A DNA stretch of 64,000 nt from Modestobacter marinus (GTDB lineage Bacteria > Actinomycetota > Actinomycetes > Mycobacteriales > Geodermatophilaceae). The stretch lies in the NCBI RefSeq assembly GCF_011758655.1, contig NZ_JAAMPA010000002.1:682001-746000 (forward strand), written 5' to 3'. Numbering within the stretch: position 1 is the first letter of the stretch; every line of letters starts with the position of its first letter. Position numbers and translations under genes: made by a program. A model generated the notes under the pieces. That model saw nothing but the letters and a program-made list of their open reading frames with translations. It was not told the DNA's origin and did no database searches. This document shows positions 31,387-40,582 of this stretch, piece by piece.

Positions 31387-34008
31387 ATGACGCTCTCTCC
31401 TGCCGGCACCGACTCGACCCCGGCCGACTCCCCCGCCGCCGCACTGCCCTCGCCGGACGCGCCGGCGCTGATCGCCGACCCCGGCGACCTCTCGGAGCTG
31501 TTCGCCCTGGGCGACGACCCGGACGCCGTCTTCGCCCGGTTCGCCCAGTGGGCCGAGGCCTCCGGCACCACGCTGTACCCGGCGCAGGAGGAGGCGCTGA
31601 TCGAGCTGGTCAGCGGCGCCAACGTCGTCCTGGCCACCCCGACCGGGTCGGGCAAGTCACTGGTGGCCACCGGCGCCCAGTACGCCGCGCTCGCCTCCGA
31701 CCGGGTCAGCTTCTACACCGCGCCGATCAAGGCGCTGGTGAGCGAGAAGTTCTTCGCCCTGTGCGGCGTCTTCGGCGCGGAGAACGTCGGGATGCTGACC
31801 GGTGACGCGAGCGTCAACGCCGACGCCCCGATCATCGCCTGCACCGCCGAGGTGCTGGCCAACATCGCGCTGCGCGAGGGGCCGGACGCCGACATCGGCC
31901 TGGTCGTGATGGACGAGTTCCACTTCTACGGCGACCCCGACCGCGGCTGGGCCTGGCAGGTGCCGATCATCGAGCTGCCCAAGGCGCAGTTCCTGCTGAT
32001 GAGCGCCACCCTCGGCGACGTCACCGCCCTGCGCGAGGACCTCACCCGCCGCACCGGCCGGCCCACCGCGCTGGTCGCGCACGCCGAGCGCCCGGTGCCG
32101 CTGCACCACTACTACGCGACGACGCCGATGCACGAGACGATCCAGGAGCTGCTCGACACCCGGCAGGCACCGGTCTACGTCGTCCACTTCACCCAGGCCT
32201 CCGCGCTGGAGCGGGCCCAGGCGCTGATGAGCGTCAACGTGTCCACGAAGGAGGAGAAGCAGGCGATCGCCGACATGATCGGCGGGTTCCGGTTCTCCTC
32301 CGCCTTCGGGACGACGCTGTCCCGGCTGGTGCGGCACGGCATCGGCGTCCACCACGCCGGCATGCTGCCCAAGTACCGGCGGCTGGTGGAGCAGCTGGCC
32401 CAGGCCGGGCTGCTCAAGGTCATCTGCGGCACGGACACCCTGGGCGTGGGGATCAACGTGCCGATCCGCACCGTGGTGTTCTCCGCGCTCAGCAAGTACG
32501 ACGGCACCCGGATGCGACTGCTCAACGCCCGTGAGTTCCACCAGATCGCCGGGCGGGCGGGGCGGGCCGGCTACGACACCGCCGGCACCGTCGTCGTCCA
32601 GGCGCCGGAGCACGAGGTGGAGAACCTCAAGCAGTTCGCCAAGGTCGCCGACGACCCGAAGAAGCGCCGCAAGCTGGTGCGCCGCAAGGTGCCCGAGGGC
32701 ATGGTGCCGTGGAGCGAGTCGACCCAGCAACGGCTGATCAACGCCGACCCCGAGCCGCTGACCAGCCACTTCCGGGTCTCGACCGGGATGGTGCTCAACG
32801 TGCTGGCCCGGCCGGGTGACCCGGTGGCGGCGATGCGGCACCTGCTCACCGACAACCACGAGCCGCGCTCCCGGCAGCTGCGGCACGTCCGCGAGGTCAT
32901 CGGGATCGCCCGCTCGCTGGTCACCGCCGGCGTGATCGAGCGACTCGAGGTGCCCGAGCCGGACGGCCGGCGCTACCGGCTGACCCTGGACCTGCCACCG
33001 GACTTCCAGCTCAACCAGCCGCTGTCCACGTTCGCGCTCGCCGCGATCGACCTGCTCTCCCCCGGCCCGGACGCCGAGGGCAACGACACCTACGCCCTGG
33101 ACGTCGTCTCGGTCATCGAGGCGACGCTGGATGACCCCCGCCAGATCATCTCCGCGCAGCTGAACAAGGCCAAGGGAGAGGCCGTGGCGCAGATGAAGGC
33201 CGAGGGCATCGAGTACGAGGAGCGGATGGAGCTGCTGGAGGAGATCACCTACCCCAAGCCGCTCGAGGAGCTGCTCGACCACGCCTTCGAGGTCTACTCC
33301 GCCGGCAACCCCTGGGCCGCGGACGCGCAGCTCTCCCCCAAGTCCGTCGTCCGGGACATGTGGGAGCAGGCGATGACCTTCCGCGAGCTGGTCAACCACT
33401 ACGGCCTGACCCGCTCCGAGGGCGCGGTGCTCCGCTACCTCTCCGACGCCTTCAAGGCGCTGCGGTCCGGGGTGCCCGCCGACGCCCGCACCGAGGAGGT
33501 CACCGACCTCGTCGAGTGGCTCGGTGAGCTGGTGCGCCAGGTCGACTCGTCGCTGCTGGACGAGTGGGAGCAGCTGACCAGCGCCGACCAGCCGCTGGAC
33601 GCGCCGGTGAGCGTGCCGGCCCGCCCGCGCCCGCTGACCGGCAACGAGCGGGCGTTCACCGCGATGATCCGCAACGCGCTCTTCCGCCGGGTCGACCTCA
33701 TCGCCCGCCGCCGCTGGTACGACCTGGGCGAGCTCGACTCCACCGCCGGCTGGGACGCCGACCGGTGGGGCGAGGTCGTGCAGGCCTACTTCGCCGAGCA
33801 CGCCGAGGTGGGCACCGGCGCCGACGCCCGCGGCCCCGCCCTGCTGATCGTGGACAAGACCGAGCCGCGGCTGTGGCGGGTGCGGCAGATCCTCGACGAC
33901 CCGGCCGGCGACCACGACTGGGGCTTCGACGCCGAGGTCGACCTCGACGCCTCCGACGAGGAGGGCGTGCTGGTGATGCGCCTGGTGGACGCCGGCCGCC
34001 GGGACTGA
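31387..34008 (+). CDS. Ski2-like DEAD/DEAH-box helicase with DUF3516
   Basis: An 873-aa superfamily-2 helicase, probably acting on RNA. Walker A is ATPTGSGKS; motif Ia FYTAPIKALVSEKF; the DEAD box is DEFH; motif III SAT; motif VI QIAGRAGRAGYD. The C-terminal half is the actinobacterial DUF3516 region (ITYPKPLEELLDHAFEVY onward). The ~45-residue N-terminus is Ala/Pro-rich. Partner or substrate not known. Monocistronic; the GAGCC array follows directly. Confidence 0.92.
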   Translation: MTLSPAGTDSTPADSPAAALPSPDAPALIADPGDLSELFALGDDPDAVFARFAQWAEASGTTLYPAQEEALIELVSGANVVLATPTGSGKSLVATGAQYAALASDRVSFYTAPIKALVSEKFFALCGVFGAENVGMLTGDASVNADAPIIACTAEVLANIALREGPDADIGLVVMDEFHFYGDPDRGWAWQVPIIELPKAQFLLMSATLGDVTALREDLTRRTGRPTALVAHAERPVPLHHYYATTPMHETIQELLDTRQAPVYVVHFTQASALERAQALMSVNVSTKEEKQAIADMIGGFRFSSAFGTTLSRLVRHGIGVHHAGMLPKYRRLVEQLAQAGLLKVICGTDTLGVGINVPIRTVVFSALSKYDGTRMRLLNAREFHQIAGRAGRAGYDTAGTVVVQAPEHEVENLKQFAKVADDPKKRRKLVRRKVPEGMVPWSESTQQRLINADPEPLTSHFRVSTGMVLNVLARPGDPVAAMRHLLTDNHEPRSRQLRHVREVIGIARSLVTAGVIERLEVPEPDGRRYRLTLDLPPDFQLNQPLSTFALAAIDLLSPGPDAEGNDTYALDVVSVIEATLDDPRQIISAQLNKAKGEAVAQMKAEGIEYEERMELLEEITYPKPLEELLDHAFEVYSAGNPWAADAQLSPKSVVRDMWEQAMTFRELVNHYGLTRSEGAVLRYLSDAFKALRSGVPADARTEEVTDLVEWLGELVRQVDSSLLDEWEQLTSADQPLDAPVSVPARPRPLTGNERAFTAMIRNALFRRVDLIARRRWYDLGELDSTAGWDADRWGEVVQAYFAEHAEVGTGADARGPALLIVDKTEPRLWRVRQILDDPAGDHDWGFDAEVDLDASDEEGVLVMRLVDAGRRD

Positions 34009-34019
34009 CGCAGGACGCC

Positions 34020-34440
34020 TCCCGGCCGTCGCCGCTCTCGCGTCGTGCGCCGGGGGCGAACAGAGCCTCGCGAGGGCGAGCGAAGCCGGCCGAGCAGAGC
34101 CGGCAAGGCGGAGCCGGCGAAGCCCGGCCGAACCGGGTCTGCCGAGCAGAGCCGGGCCCGGCCGAGCCGGTAGAGCCGGGGCCGGGCTGGGCTGGCAAAG
34201 CCGGGCTGAGCCAAGCCAAGCCGGCAAAGCCCGGCCGAGCCGGGCCTGGCCGAGCCGGGCCAAGCTGGGCCGAGCCTGCGAACCCAGGCGGGCTGAGCCG
34301 GGCCGGGCCAAGCCAAGCCGGGCCGAGCCGAGCCGAGCCGAGCCGAGCCGAGCCGAGCCGAGCCGAGCCGAGCCGAGCCTGCGAACCCAGGCGGGCTGAG
34401 CCGGGCCGAGCTGAGCCGGCCGAGCCCGGGTGGGCAGCGC
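34020..34440. repeat. GAGCC-type 5-bp repeat tract with a 34-bp direct repeat (519 nt without a gene)
   Basis: The spacer 34009-34527 is made largely of GCCGA/GAGCC-like 5-mers, regular from 34322 to 34375 (about ten perfect units). A 34-bp segment starting GAGCCTGCGAACCCAGGCGG occurs at 34272-34305 and again at 34375-34408, flanking the array; it contains a GCCTG/CAGGC hairpin. No supported gene. Confidence 0.88.
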
Positions 34441-34527
34441 CCGCTGAACCGGAGTGAGTCACGACCTCGCGACGAGAGGCGAGCCGACTCCGCTAAAACT
34501 GTCAGACCTCGAACGTATGTTCGATGC

Positions 34528-35820
34528 GTGACGACGACGGCGATCCCCTCAGGCCCGTGGCGGGGTCTGATCGACATCGTCTTCACCGGTGACTGGCACC
34601 GCCACAACGGTGCAGTGCCCGCCGACGAGCGGCTGGCCACCCGGTTGCGGGGCGTGCAGCGGCGGCGGGCGATGGCCGCCGCCGAGGAGGCCGAGCTGAT
34701 CCTGGAGCTGGCCGGCCACCGGCCCGCCGCCCTGGACCCCGACGGCCCCGGAGCCCGACGGCCCGGGTGGGCCAATGAACCCGGTGGTGAGGAGATCAGT
34801 GAGTTCTTCCTCGCCGAACTCGCCACCGTCCTCAACCTCGGTCGGGGGACGGCGGCGGTCCGGCTGCGACGGGCGCTGACCTGGTCGAGGAAGCTACCGG
34901 CCACCTTCGCCGCCCTGGCCACCGGGGAACTGGACGAACGCCGCGCCCAGGTACTGGCCGATGTCCTGGAGCACACCCACGCCCAGCTCGCCGGCCAGGT
35001 GGAGGCCGCATTGTTGGACCAGGCGCGGGACCTGTCGGTCGCGCGGCTGGAGAAACGCGCCACCGAAGAACTGCTCCGCCTGGACGCCGCCGCCAGTGAG
35101 GAACGCCAGGCCGAAGCCGCGAAGTCCGCCGACGTACGCCTCTACCCCTCAGGGATCGACGGCCGGTCCACGTTGGCCGCGGACCTGCCCACCGACGAGG
35201 CCGCCGAATGCCACGACCTGCTCGACCAACTCGCCCGGATGCTCAAAGCCGACGGCGACCCCCGCCCGATCGGGGCGCTGCGGGCGCACGTGCTCTCGGC
35301 GCTGATCCGCCGCCCCGCCGACACCGGCCTGCCCGCGGTGGCCGCCCACCTCACCATCACCGCCGACCTGCACGCCCTCACCGGGACCAGCAGCACACCG
35401 GGTGAGGTCAACGGCCTGCCGATCACCGCCGCCCACCTGCGCGAACTCCTCGCCCGGGTCGGCGCCCTCGGCCTCACCACCCCCGAGGGCGGCACCCTGA
35501 CCTACGCCCTCACCGGCCCGAACGGGCAGCTGCTGGCCACGCTCACCCCCACCGAACTCGCCCGCCTGGCCCGCCGCAGCTGCCCGACCCACACAGACCC
35601 ATCCAGCTGCGAGTGCGCAGTGCTCGGACCGCCGCCACCGACCGACGCCTACACCCCGACCGACCGCCAACGCGCCTTCGTCCTCACCCGCGACCAACGC
35701 TGCCGGTTCCCCAACTGCGGCCAACGCGTCGGCTGGACCGACCTCGACCACGTCACCGCCCACGCCTGCGGCGGAGCCACCGACTGCACCAACCTCAGCC
35801 ATACCCAGGACCACCCCTGA
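34528..35820 (+). pseudogene. DUF222-HNH endonuclease, 5' part (split by an integrated element)
   Basis: Encodes 430 aa: a DUF222 helical region (~20-340) and the first part of an HNH domain (RFPNCGQRVGWTDLDHVTAH, then a Cys/Asn turn). After codon 423 (Leu of TNL, base 35796) the sequence changes to element DNA and stops after SHTQDHP, losing the CCLCRSHH end. The missing 78 codons lie at 40595-40828 in frame. HNH proteins of this type occur in many actinobacterial copies; their role is unclear. The current truncated product probably cannot cut DNA. Confidence 0.9.
35789..35796. other. attL core (CCAACCTC)
   Basis: Identical to the 8 bp at 40587-40594 while the bases on either side differ, marking the crossover of a site-specific insertion. 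Next to it, on the element side, is GCCATACCCA (35798-35807), an inverted partner of TGGGTGGC at the right end. Confidence 0.82.
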
Positions 35821-35946
35821 CGGTCTGCCCGTGCCCTGGGGCGGCGGAGAGCGGCCGACTCGTCCGCTAGGTGACACCAGCACCGACCACCTTGGAGATC
35901 ACCGAGGTTCGCGCGGCGCCAAGCTCACCTTGGGTGGGCTCAGCCG

Positions 35947-37374
35947 CTACCCACGACTAGCTTTCCAAGAGACCTCGGCCGCAGCGAGTAGCTGAGCCAT
36001 GCCACCCGCGACCTGCCCGTCCACCCATCCGGCTACTTTCAGGCGCAGGGTGGCCGACACCGCAGGGACAATCTCCCTAAGAGCGACCTCCAGCACCTCG
36101 TCGTTCACATCGGAAGCGATAGCGAAGTCAGAAGATGCCTCAGGCGTATTCCTAACAAAGACAGCCAGACCGAGAAAGAGTTGGGCTCTCGCTGGCGGAG
36201 CACTGGACAAGACCAAGTGCGTATTCGCCTGACGCGCAGCCTGCCTATAAGAGGTTGGATTCTTCGGCATTGACGAGAGCCGTTGAACGCGGACGGTGAT
36301 CATTTCGGAACGCGGAAGGGCCTCCACCTGCGCTTGAAGCTCGTCGTGCAAAAGTTTCGCCAGCCGCACTGCTGCTGTGTCGAACTCGGCTTCTGAGGTT
36401 GTGGACGCATAAAAGCGTTCCATGGCTGCCAGGCTCAGTGCGGCTGACTGAACATCTGGGTGAACGCTCGCGCAGACAACTCCCACGGTGTCCACCACGC
36501 ACGACTCAATAAAATTGATGAACAGTCGGGAATTCCCTGCGTCAGCCGCCTCTAGTGCATCAAGATACTGGTCGCGCTGATCTGCGAAGACCACTAGCGG
36601 AACACCGGGGCGTCGGTACAGGAAGGCCGAAGATAGCGCACGAGCGACCCGCCCGTTGCCGTCTGCGAACGGGTGTATGCACACGTAGGCGTAGTGGGCA
36701 TAGGCGGCTTGAGTCACCGGGTGTGCTTGCTGGAAGGCGTCTGACCGCAACTCATCCACAAGTCGTGCCATTTCAGCTCCCACATCTGAGACGGGCGCGT
36801 AGTGATGGATGCGCCCCGTGCTCGCGTTCGAGGGATTGTTAGGCATCGTCTTGTACGTACCCTTGGGGAGAGGGCGTTGCTGCGGCCCTACAGGCGTATA
36901 GACGGTATACGTCTCCTGGCTGGCGCAAATGGTGGCATGGAGCTGTCGAATCCACACCTCGCTCACTGGCGCACTTTCGGTGGCCGCGTCTAGCACAAAC
37001 TCGTAGGCCCTCAGTGCGTCATCGATTGCGCGAACTACGTGCTCCCCGCGAGAAGCGACCGTAGCTTCCCAAGCTGCCGCCTGAGTGGCCACGGTTCGCG
37101 TAAATCCTCGATCTACCTGATACAGGCCCTCGATGGCTCCTGTATCCACGGCCGCCGACCTCGTGGCGGTGACCACTGCGGCGGTGAGAGCTGCCTCGCC
37201 CGCCACCTCCCGCCGCTGCTGCAACAATGCTTCATTGCGCGCGAATACGGAGTCTTCGAATTCGCCCGCATCCCATTCGGAGAAAGATGGAAACGGGCGA
37301 TAACTTGTTGAGTGTTCCGTTGTGGGCGGCTCGCCATGCTGTCCGACGTTCTGATCCTGCTCACCCATTTCCAT
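35947..37374 (-). CDS. Fic family AMP-transferase with N-terminal inhibitory motif
   Basis: A 475-aa Fic protein. Residues ~75-85 contain TGAIEG (T78-G83), matching the inhibitory (S/T)xxxE(G/N) motif of class II Fic enzymes. The catalytic loop HPFADGNGR lies at 234-242 with His, Asp/Asn and Arg intact; the flap region is near TYKTMPNNPSN. The C-terminal ~200 residues are helical and include a winged-helix-like end. Likely adds AMP (or a related group) to a hydroxyl of a target protein when inhibition is released. Cargo of the element; markedly lower GC and different codon use from the host. ATG at 37374, or the third codon. Confidence 0.9.
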   Translation of the reverse strand: MEMGEQDQNVGQHGEPPTTEHSTSYRPFPSFSEWDAGEFEDSVFARNEALLQQRREVAGEAALTAAVVTATRSAAVDTGAIEGLYQVDRGFTRTVATQAAAWEATVASRGEHVVRAIDDALRAYEFVLDAATESAPVSEVWIRQLHATICASQETYTVYTPVGPQQRPLPKGTYKTMPNNPSNASTGRIHHYAPVSDVGAEMARLVDELRSDAFQQAHPVTQAAYAHYAYVCIHPFADGNGRVARALSSAFLYRRPGVPLVVFADQRDQYLDALEAADAGNSRLFINFIESCVVDTVGVVCASVHPDVQSAALSLAAMERFYASTTSEAEFDTAAVRLAKLLHDELQAQVEALPRSEMITVRVQRLSSMPKNPTSYRQAARQANTHLVLSSAPPARAQLFLGLAVFVRNTPEASSDFAIASDVNDEVLEVALREIVPAVSATLRLKVAGWVDGQVAGGMAQLLAAAEVSWKASRG

Positions 37375-37941
37375 CGCTACAACCTAGACGGATGCGCCGC
37401 CGGCGGTCGCAGTCCGGGGCGCTTGCCCAATGAAGCAACCAACATTGAGCTGTCCTGGCGTCCACCCCCCCGGCCCCCCGGTAGTGAGTGCATTTGCCGC
37501 GGGGGTCGTCGTGGTGCACGGGTCTGCCCGAAGGGTCGCCCGGAGGGCGCCCGTGCGCTGCGTCGGCACCTGTGGCGCCCTCGACGGACGGGGGGACGGC
37601 CGCAGGTCGCGGCTGGAGGGTGCGCAGCGCCCGAGTCGCGGCCTGTGGCCGACCCCGCCCCGAGCGGGCGTTCTGGGCGGCGACCCCGAAGGGGTCGCCT
37701 CTTGACCCTCCTCCTGCACTAACTCAACACGCGTCTGGCCTGCGGCTGCTTCCGCTCGCGCCAGGGCTCGTGTCACTATGTCGACTGCACCCCGGGGTCC
37801 ATCGAGGCAAACCCCGCCCGGGACAAGCCACTTACAGGGGATCGGCCCGCGAGACGACATCACAGATGCGTCCCCGACCGGCGGCCGACCGGCGGGCGAC
37901 AACGCACATCTGTCGCGTCCCGTCGTCTCCCTGGAAGCCTC
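37375..37941. other. Gene-poor GC-rich stretch of the element with a hairpin at 37679-37699
   Basis: 567 nt without a convincing gene. The perfect 9-bp hairpin GGCGACCCC-GAA-GGGGTCGCC is at 37679-37699, and G/C-rich inverted segments also occur around 37535-37560. It lies between Fic and the rep side and could hold a terminator for incoming transcripts or a replication origin; neither can be proven. A 73-codon frame at 37778-37999 has no known relatives and is not called. Confidence 0.4.
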
Positions 37942-38037
37942 ATGTTCGCTCGTTCCACGCGTGCCCGCGCTGTCTGCTGTGGCCGCCCCGTCTCCCTGAC
38001 CGACGCTTCCGGCCGCGTCCGTGTCTGCGCCCGCTGA
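37942..38037 (+). CDS. Possible 31-aa cysteine-containing peptide upstream of rep
   Basis: MFARSTRARAVCCGRPVSLT followed by a short end with one more cysteine. Cys-rich short proteins are frequent just before Rep genes in actinobacterial elements. It overlaps the proposed rep start by 17 nt in another frame. No strong ribosome site, so support is weak. Confidence 0.3.
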   Translation: MFARSTRARAVCCGRPVSLTDASGRVRVCAR

Positions 38038-38992
38038 GCCGGCGCGCCGTCATGTCCAACCATCGGAAGAGAAGCCGGGGTGCGTCTGCCCGCCGGGCGT
38101 CCGAGGCCTGCGCGTGGTGGGCTACCTGCCTGCAGGCGGCGTCGATGGGTTGGACTGCACTTCGCCCCTGCTCGTCGTGTGTCGCGTCTGCGACCGTCGT
38201 CTCGTCTGGGCTTGCCGGGCACACCGGGCTTCCCGATGCGTGCCCTGCTCCGACCGATACCGACGGCTGCTCGTCCGGATAGCGGAGTCCCGTACCGCGA
38301 CGGCGCACCGTGGCCACGGCAGCTTCCTGACGTTGACCGCGCCGGGTGAACGCGCGCACGCCCGGTGGGTCCCTGGTCGGCCTGGTGGCGGTGGTCCCTG
38401 TGGCTGCCGGGTCGGGGACTTGGCGGAGTGGAACGCGGCTGCCGGTCAGTCGTGGAACCGCTTGCGGTTGGGCCTCTCGCGGGTGAGCCGGTTCGAGTAT
38501 TTCCGGGTGGTTGAGGTCCAGAAGCGCGGCGCGCTGCACCTGCACGTCCTGGTGTGGTCTGCCGAGCCGCTGCGACGCGACCAGGTCCAGCGGATCGCGC
38601 TAGCTGCTGGGTTCGGCTGTCAGGTAGACCTGACGCCCCTGTCGCCTCAGCAGCACGCCCGCTACGCGGCGAAGTACGCCACGAAAGCCACCGATCAGCG
38701 CGGAGACGCTCCCTGGGCGGTCGACGTGGTGAACACCCGCACCGGAGAGGTCACCCGAGGCAGCGCGCCTGCGCGGTATCGCACCTGGTCGTCCTCGCGG
38801 CAGTGGGGGCTCACGGTGCGGGACGTGCGAGCGGCCAACCGCGCCGCCATGGAGAACACGCGGCTCACCCGAGCCGCCGCCGCAGCGTCGACCGACCAAC
38901 CGGCCCCGTCGGCGGCGATCGGACCGACCTCGCCAGCTGCCGAGTCCAGCCGGGATAGCAGGCCTACTGCGGTGAAGCTCGCATGGAGTTGA
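38021..38992 (+). CDS. RepSA-like rolling-circle replication initiator
   Basis: A 323-aa protein with features of the pSAM2 RepSA family. A zinc-finger-like part (CRVCDRRLVWACRAHRASRC and VPCSDRYRRLL), then FLTLTAPGERAHARW, the HUH-like strand FRVVEVQKRGALHLHVLVW, and the candidate catalytic tyrosine region HARYAAKYATKATDQ. It would nick the element's origin and allow replication as a circle. The start is uncertain (GTG 38021 or a later codon). Ends overlapping the next small frame by 10 nt. Confidence 0.8.
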   Translation: MSAPAEPARRHVQPSEEKPGCVCPPGVRGLRVVGYLPAGGVDGLDCTSPLLVVCRVCDRRLVWACRAHRASRCVPCSDRYRRLLVRIAESRTATAHRGHGSFLTLTAPGERAHARWVPGRPGGGGPCGCRVGDLAEWNAAAGQSWNRLRLGLSRVSRFEYFRVVEVQKRGALHLHVLVWSAEPLRRDQVQRIALAAGFGCQVDLTPLSPQQHARYAAKYATKATDQRGDAPWAVDVVNTRTGEVTRGSAPARYRTWSSSRQWGLTVRDVRAANRAAMENTRLTRAAAAASTDQPAPSAAIGPTSPAAESSRDSRPTAVKLAWS

Positions 38993-39252
38993 GTCGCGAG
39001 GCCGTCGCGGCCTGGCTGAGCGCATCGTGCGCCGAGCAGGGCGTTCCGGTGCTAGTCACCGACCCGCACGTGCTGGCGAAGGTGGCCGCACTGCTGTCCT
39101 CGCCCACGGCAGCCTCTGACACCACACGAAGTACGGTCCCAAGTCGATCGCGGGGCAGGTCACAGGCGCCAGATCGGCCGAACACGGGTCGGGTCCAGGG
39201 AACGGCTGCCCGGCTGACCGGGAGCGATGACGGCGTGGTCGAGAACCGCTGA
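38983..39252 (+). CDS. Small element protein downstream of rep
   Basis: An 89-aa frame beginning MELSREAVAAWLSASCAEQG, then VPVLVTDPHVLAKVAALLSS. The ATG at 38983 overlaps the rep stop by 10 nt, suggesting coupled translation. The N-terminal ~40 residues look like a genuine helical domain; the rest is low-complexity and overlaps the 3' end of the recombinase gene by 93 nt on the other strand, so its true end is doubtful. An excisionase role is possible by position only. Confidence 0.5.
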   Translation: MELSREAVAAWLSASCAEQGVPVLVTDPHVLAKVAALLSSPTAASDTTRSTVPSRSRGRSQAPDRPNTGRVQGTAARLTGSDDGVVENR

Positions 39253-40563
39253 GACGATGGCCGCCTGCCGCGTGAGGTTGAGTTCAGGCCATTGCTCGCG
39301 GAGTGGACCGCTGTTGCCGGGCAGACCGGCCAGCGCGTCGGTGCTCGTTGCCGCCGACAGCTGCCGCTGCCGGTCGGTCATGCGCCGCTCGATCGGTTCC
39401 CTGGCCGCTCGCCATTCGCGGGCGCTGATCTCCTGCTTGCCGAACATCACCGCCAACTCGTCCAGCTGCTCCTGGTCGGCGGCCAGGCCGTCGCTGAGCT
39501 CGAGCGCCACCACGTCACCGCTCCGACCGGTGAGAGTCTGGGCCAGGTGGGGGCTGTCGAGGCGCTGCAAGACCGCTTCGACCAGCAGCTGCTCGACCGG
39601 TTCAGCCACGACGGTCAATCGTCCGCACCCGCCGCCGTGATCCGGGCCGGACACGCACACGTAGCGGCGCGTGTCGCCTCGCGGGGAGGAGAACAACTTC
39701 CCTCCGCACCGCCCGCAGCGCAGTAAGCCCGACAGCAAATACCGACGCGGTGACCGGCGGCCGGTCACCGCCGCCTCCGCCATTCGAGCCAGCACCCGGT
39801 CCCGGTCGGCCGGGCTGATGATCGCGTCCCACACCGCCGGGCCGACCACCTCGCCCCGGTGCTCCCGCAGCCCAGCGATCCGGCCCGACTTCAGCACACC
39901 CCGCAGGGAAGGGCTGTGCCACTCCACCCCGGTCGTGGTCCTCACCCCGTTGGCCTCCAGCCAGCTGCACAGGGACCGCGAGCTCTCCCCGGCCAGGTAG
40001 CGGGCCACCAGCTGCCGGATCACCTCGGCCTCCTTCGGCCGAACCGTCACCCGGTCGTCTTCGTAGCCGAACGGCCGCCGATTGCCGCCGTGCGGGCGGC
40101 CTTCGGCAGCGATCTGCTCCAACTTCCGGAGCACTCGCCGGCTCTTCGCCGCTGACTCGTTCGCTGCCACCGCCGCCATGATCCTTCCGATCAGCAAGCC
40201 GTCCCCGGTGCCCAGGTCCATGTCCCCGGACACGAACCGGACCTGCCGCACGCCGGCGGCGTCCACGGTGGCCACGAACTGCTCCAACTCCACCGGTCGG
40301 CGGGTCAGCCGGTCCACGTGATAGCAGATCACCGCGTCCCGCAGCCCGTCTGCTACGTCGGCCAGCAGCTGCTCGTATGCCGGGCGGCGCTTACCCGAGT
40401 ACGCCGACAGATCGTTGTCGACGTACTCCTGAGCCACCGACCAACCCAGACTCTCGGCCAGCCGCCGACAGTCCTCCAACTGTCGGGTCACCCCCAGCGC
40501 CCGACCCTCGGTGTCACTGCTGATCCGCGCGTACACCGCCGCCGCGCTCACCCGTGCTGACAT
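39160..40563 (-). CDS. Large serine recombinase (integrase)
   Basis: A 467-aa site-specific recombinase. N-terminal resolvase domain with the catalytic serine S15 in YARISSD and the RLTRRPVELEQF helix; the Recombinase domain (~165-270, HGGNRRPFGYEDD); a zinc ribbon (LLRCGRCGGKL to SGPDHGGGCGRL); and a coiled-coil C-terminus. It starts 24 nt from attR and reads inward. It should catalyse insertion at CCAACCTC inside the HNH gene; excision would normally need a directionality factor not identified here. ATG at 40563. Confidence 0.94.
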   Translation of the reverse strand: MSARVSAAAVYARISSDTEGRALGVTRQLEDCRRLAESLGWSVAQEYVDNDLSAYSGKRRPAYEQLLADVADGLRDAVICYHVDRLTRRPVELEQFVATVDAAGVRQVRFVSGDMDLGTGDGLLIGRIMAAVAANESAAKSRRVLRKLEQIAAEGRPHGGNRRPFGYEDDRVTVRPKEAEVIRQLVARYLAGESSRSLCSWLEANGVRTTTGVEWHSPSLRGVLKSGRIAGLREHRGEVVGPAVWDAIISPADRDRVLARMAEAAVTGRRSPRRYLLSGLLRCGRCGGKLFSSPRGDTRRYVCVSGPDHGGGCGRLTVVAEPVEQLLVEAVLQRLDSPHLAQTLTGRSGDVVALELSDGLAADQEQLDELAVMFGKQEISAREWRAAREPIERRMTDRQRQLSAATSTDALAGLPGNSGPLREQWPELNLTRQAAIVSAVLDHAVIAPGQPGSRSLDPTRVRPIWRL

Positions 40564-40582
40564 GGGGGCAGACTAGCGATGG

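Noticed and set aside
35789-35796. tRNA gene as integration site
   Set aside because: No tRNA-like sequence at either end; the target is a protein gene and the integrase is a serine recombinase.
34528-35820. Complete HNH endonuclease
   Set aside because: Lacks the final CCLCRSHH part, which lies 4.8 kb away in the same frame.
37384-37902. 172-codon minus-strand frame in the element
   Set aside because: Low-complexity Pro/Arg/Thr sequence, no family, no ribosome site, and overlaps the hairpin stretch.
38041-38282. Separate frame starting MSNHRKRSRGASARRAS
   Set aside because: Overlaps the Rep frame, which carries the zinc-finger cysteines and initiator motifs; no independent support.
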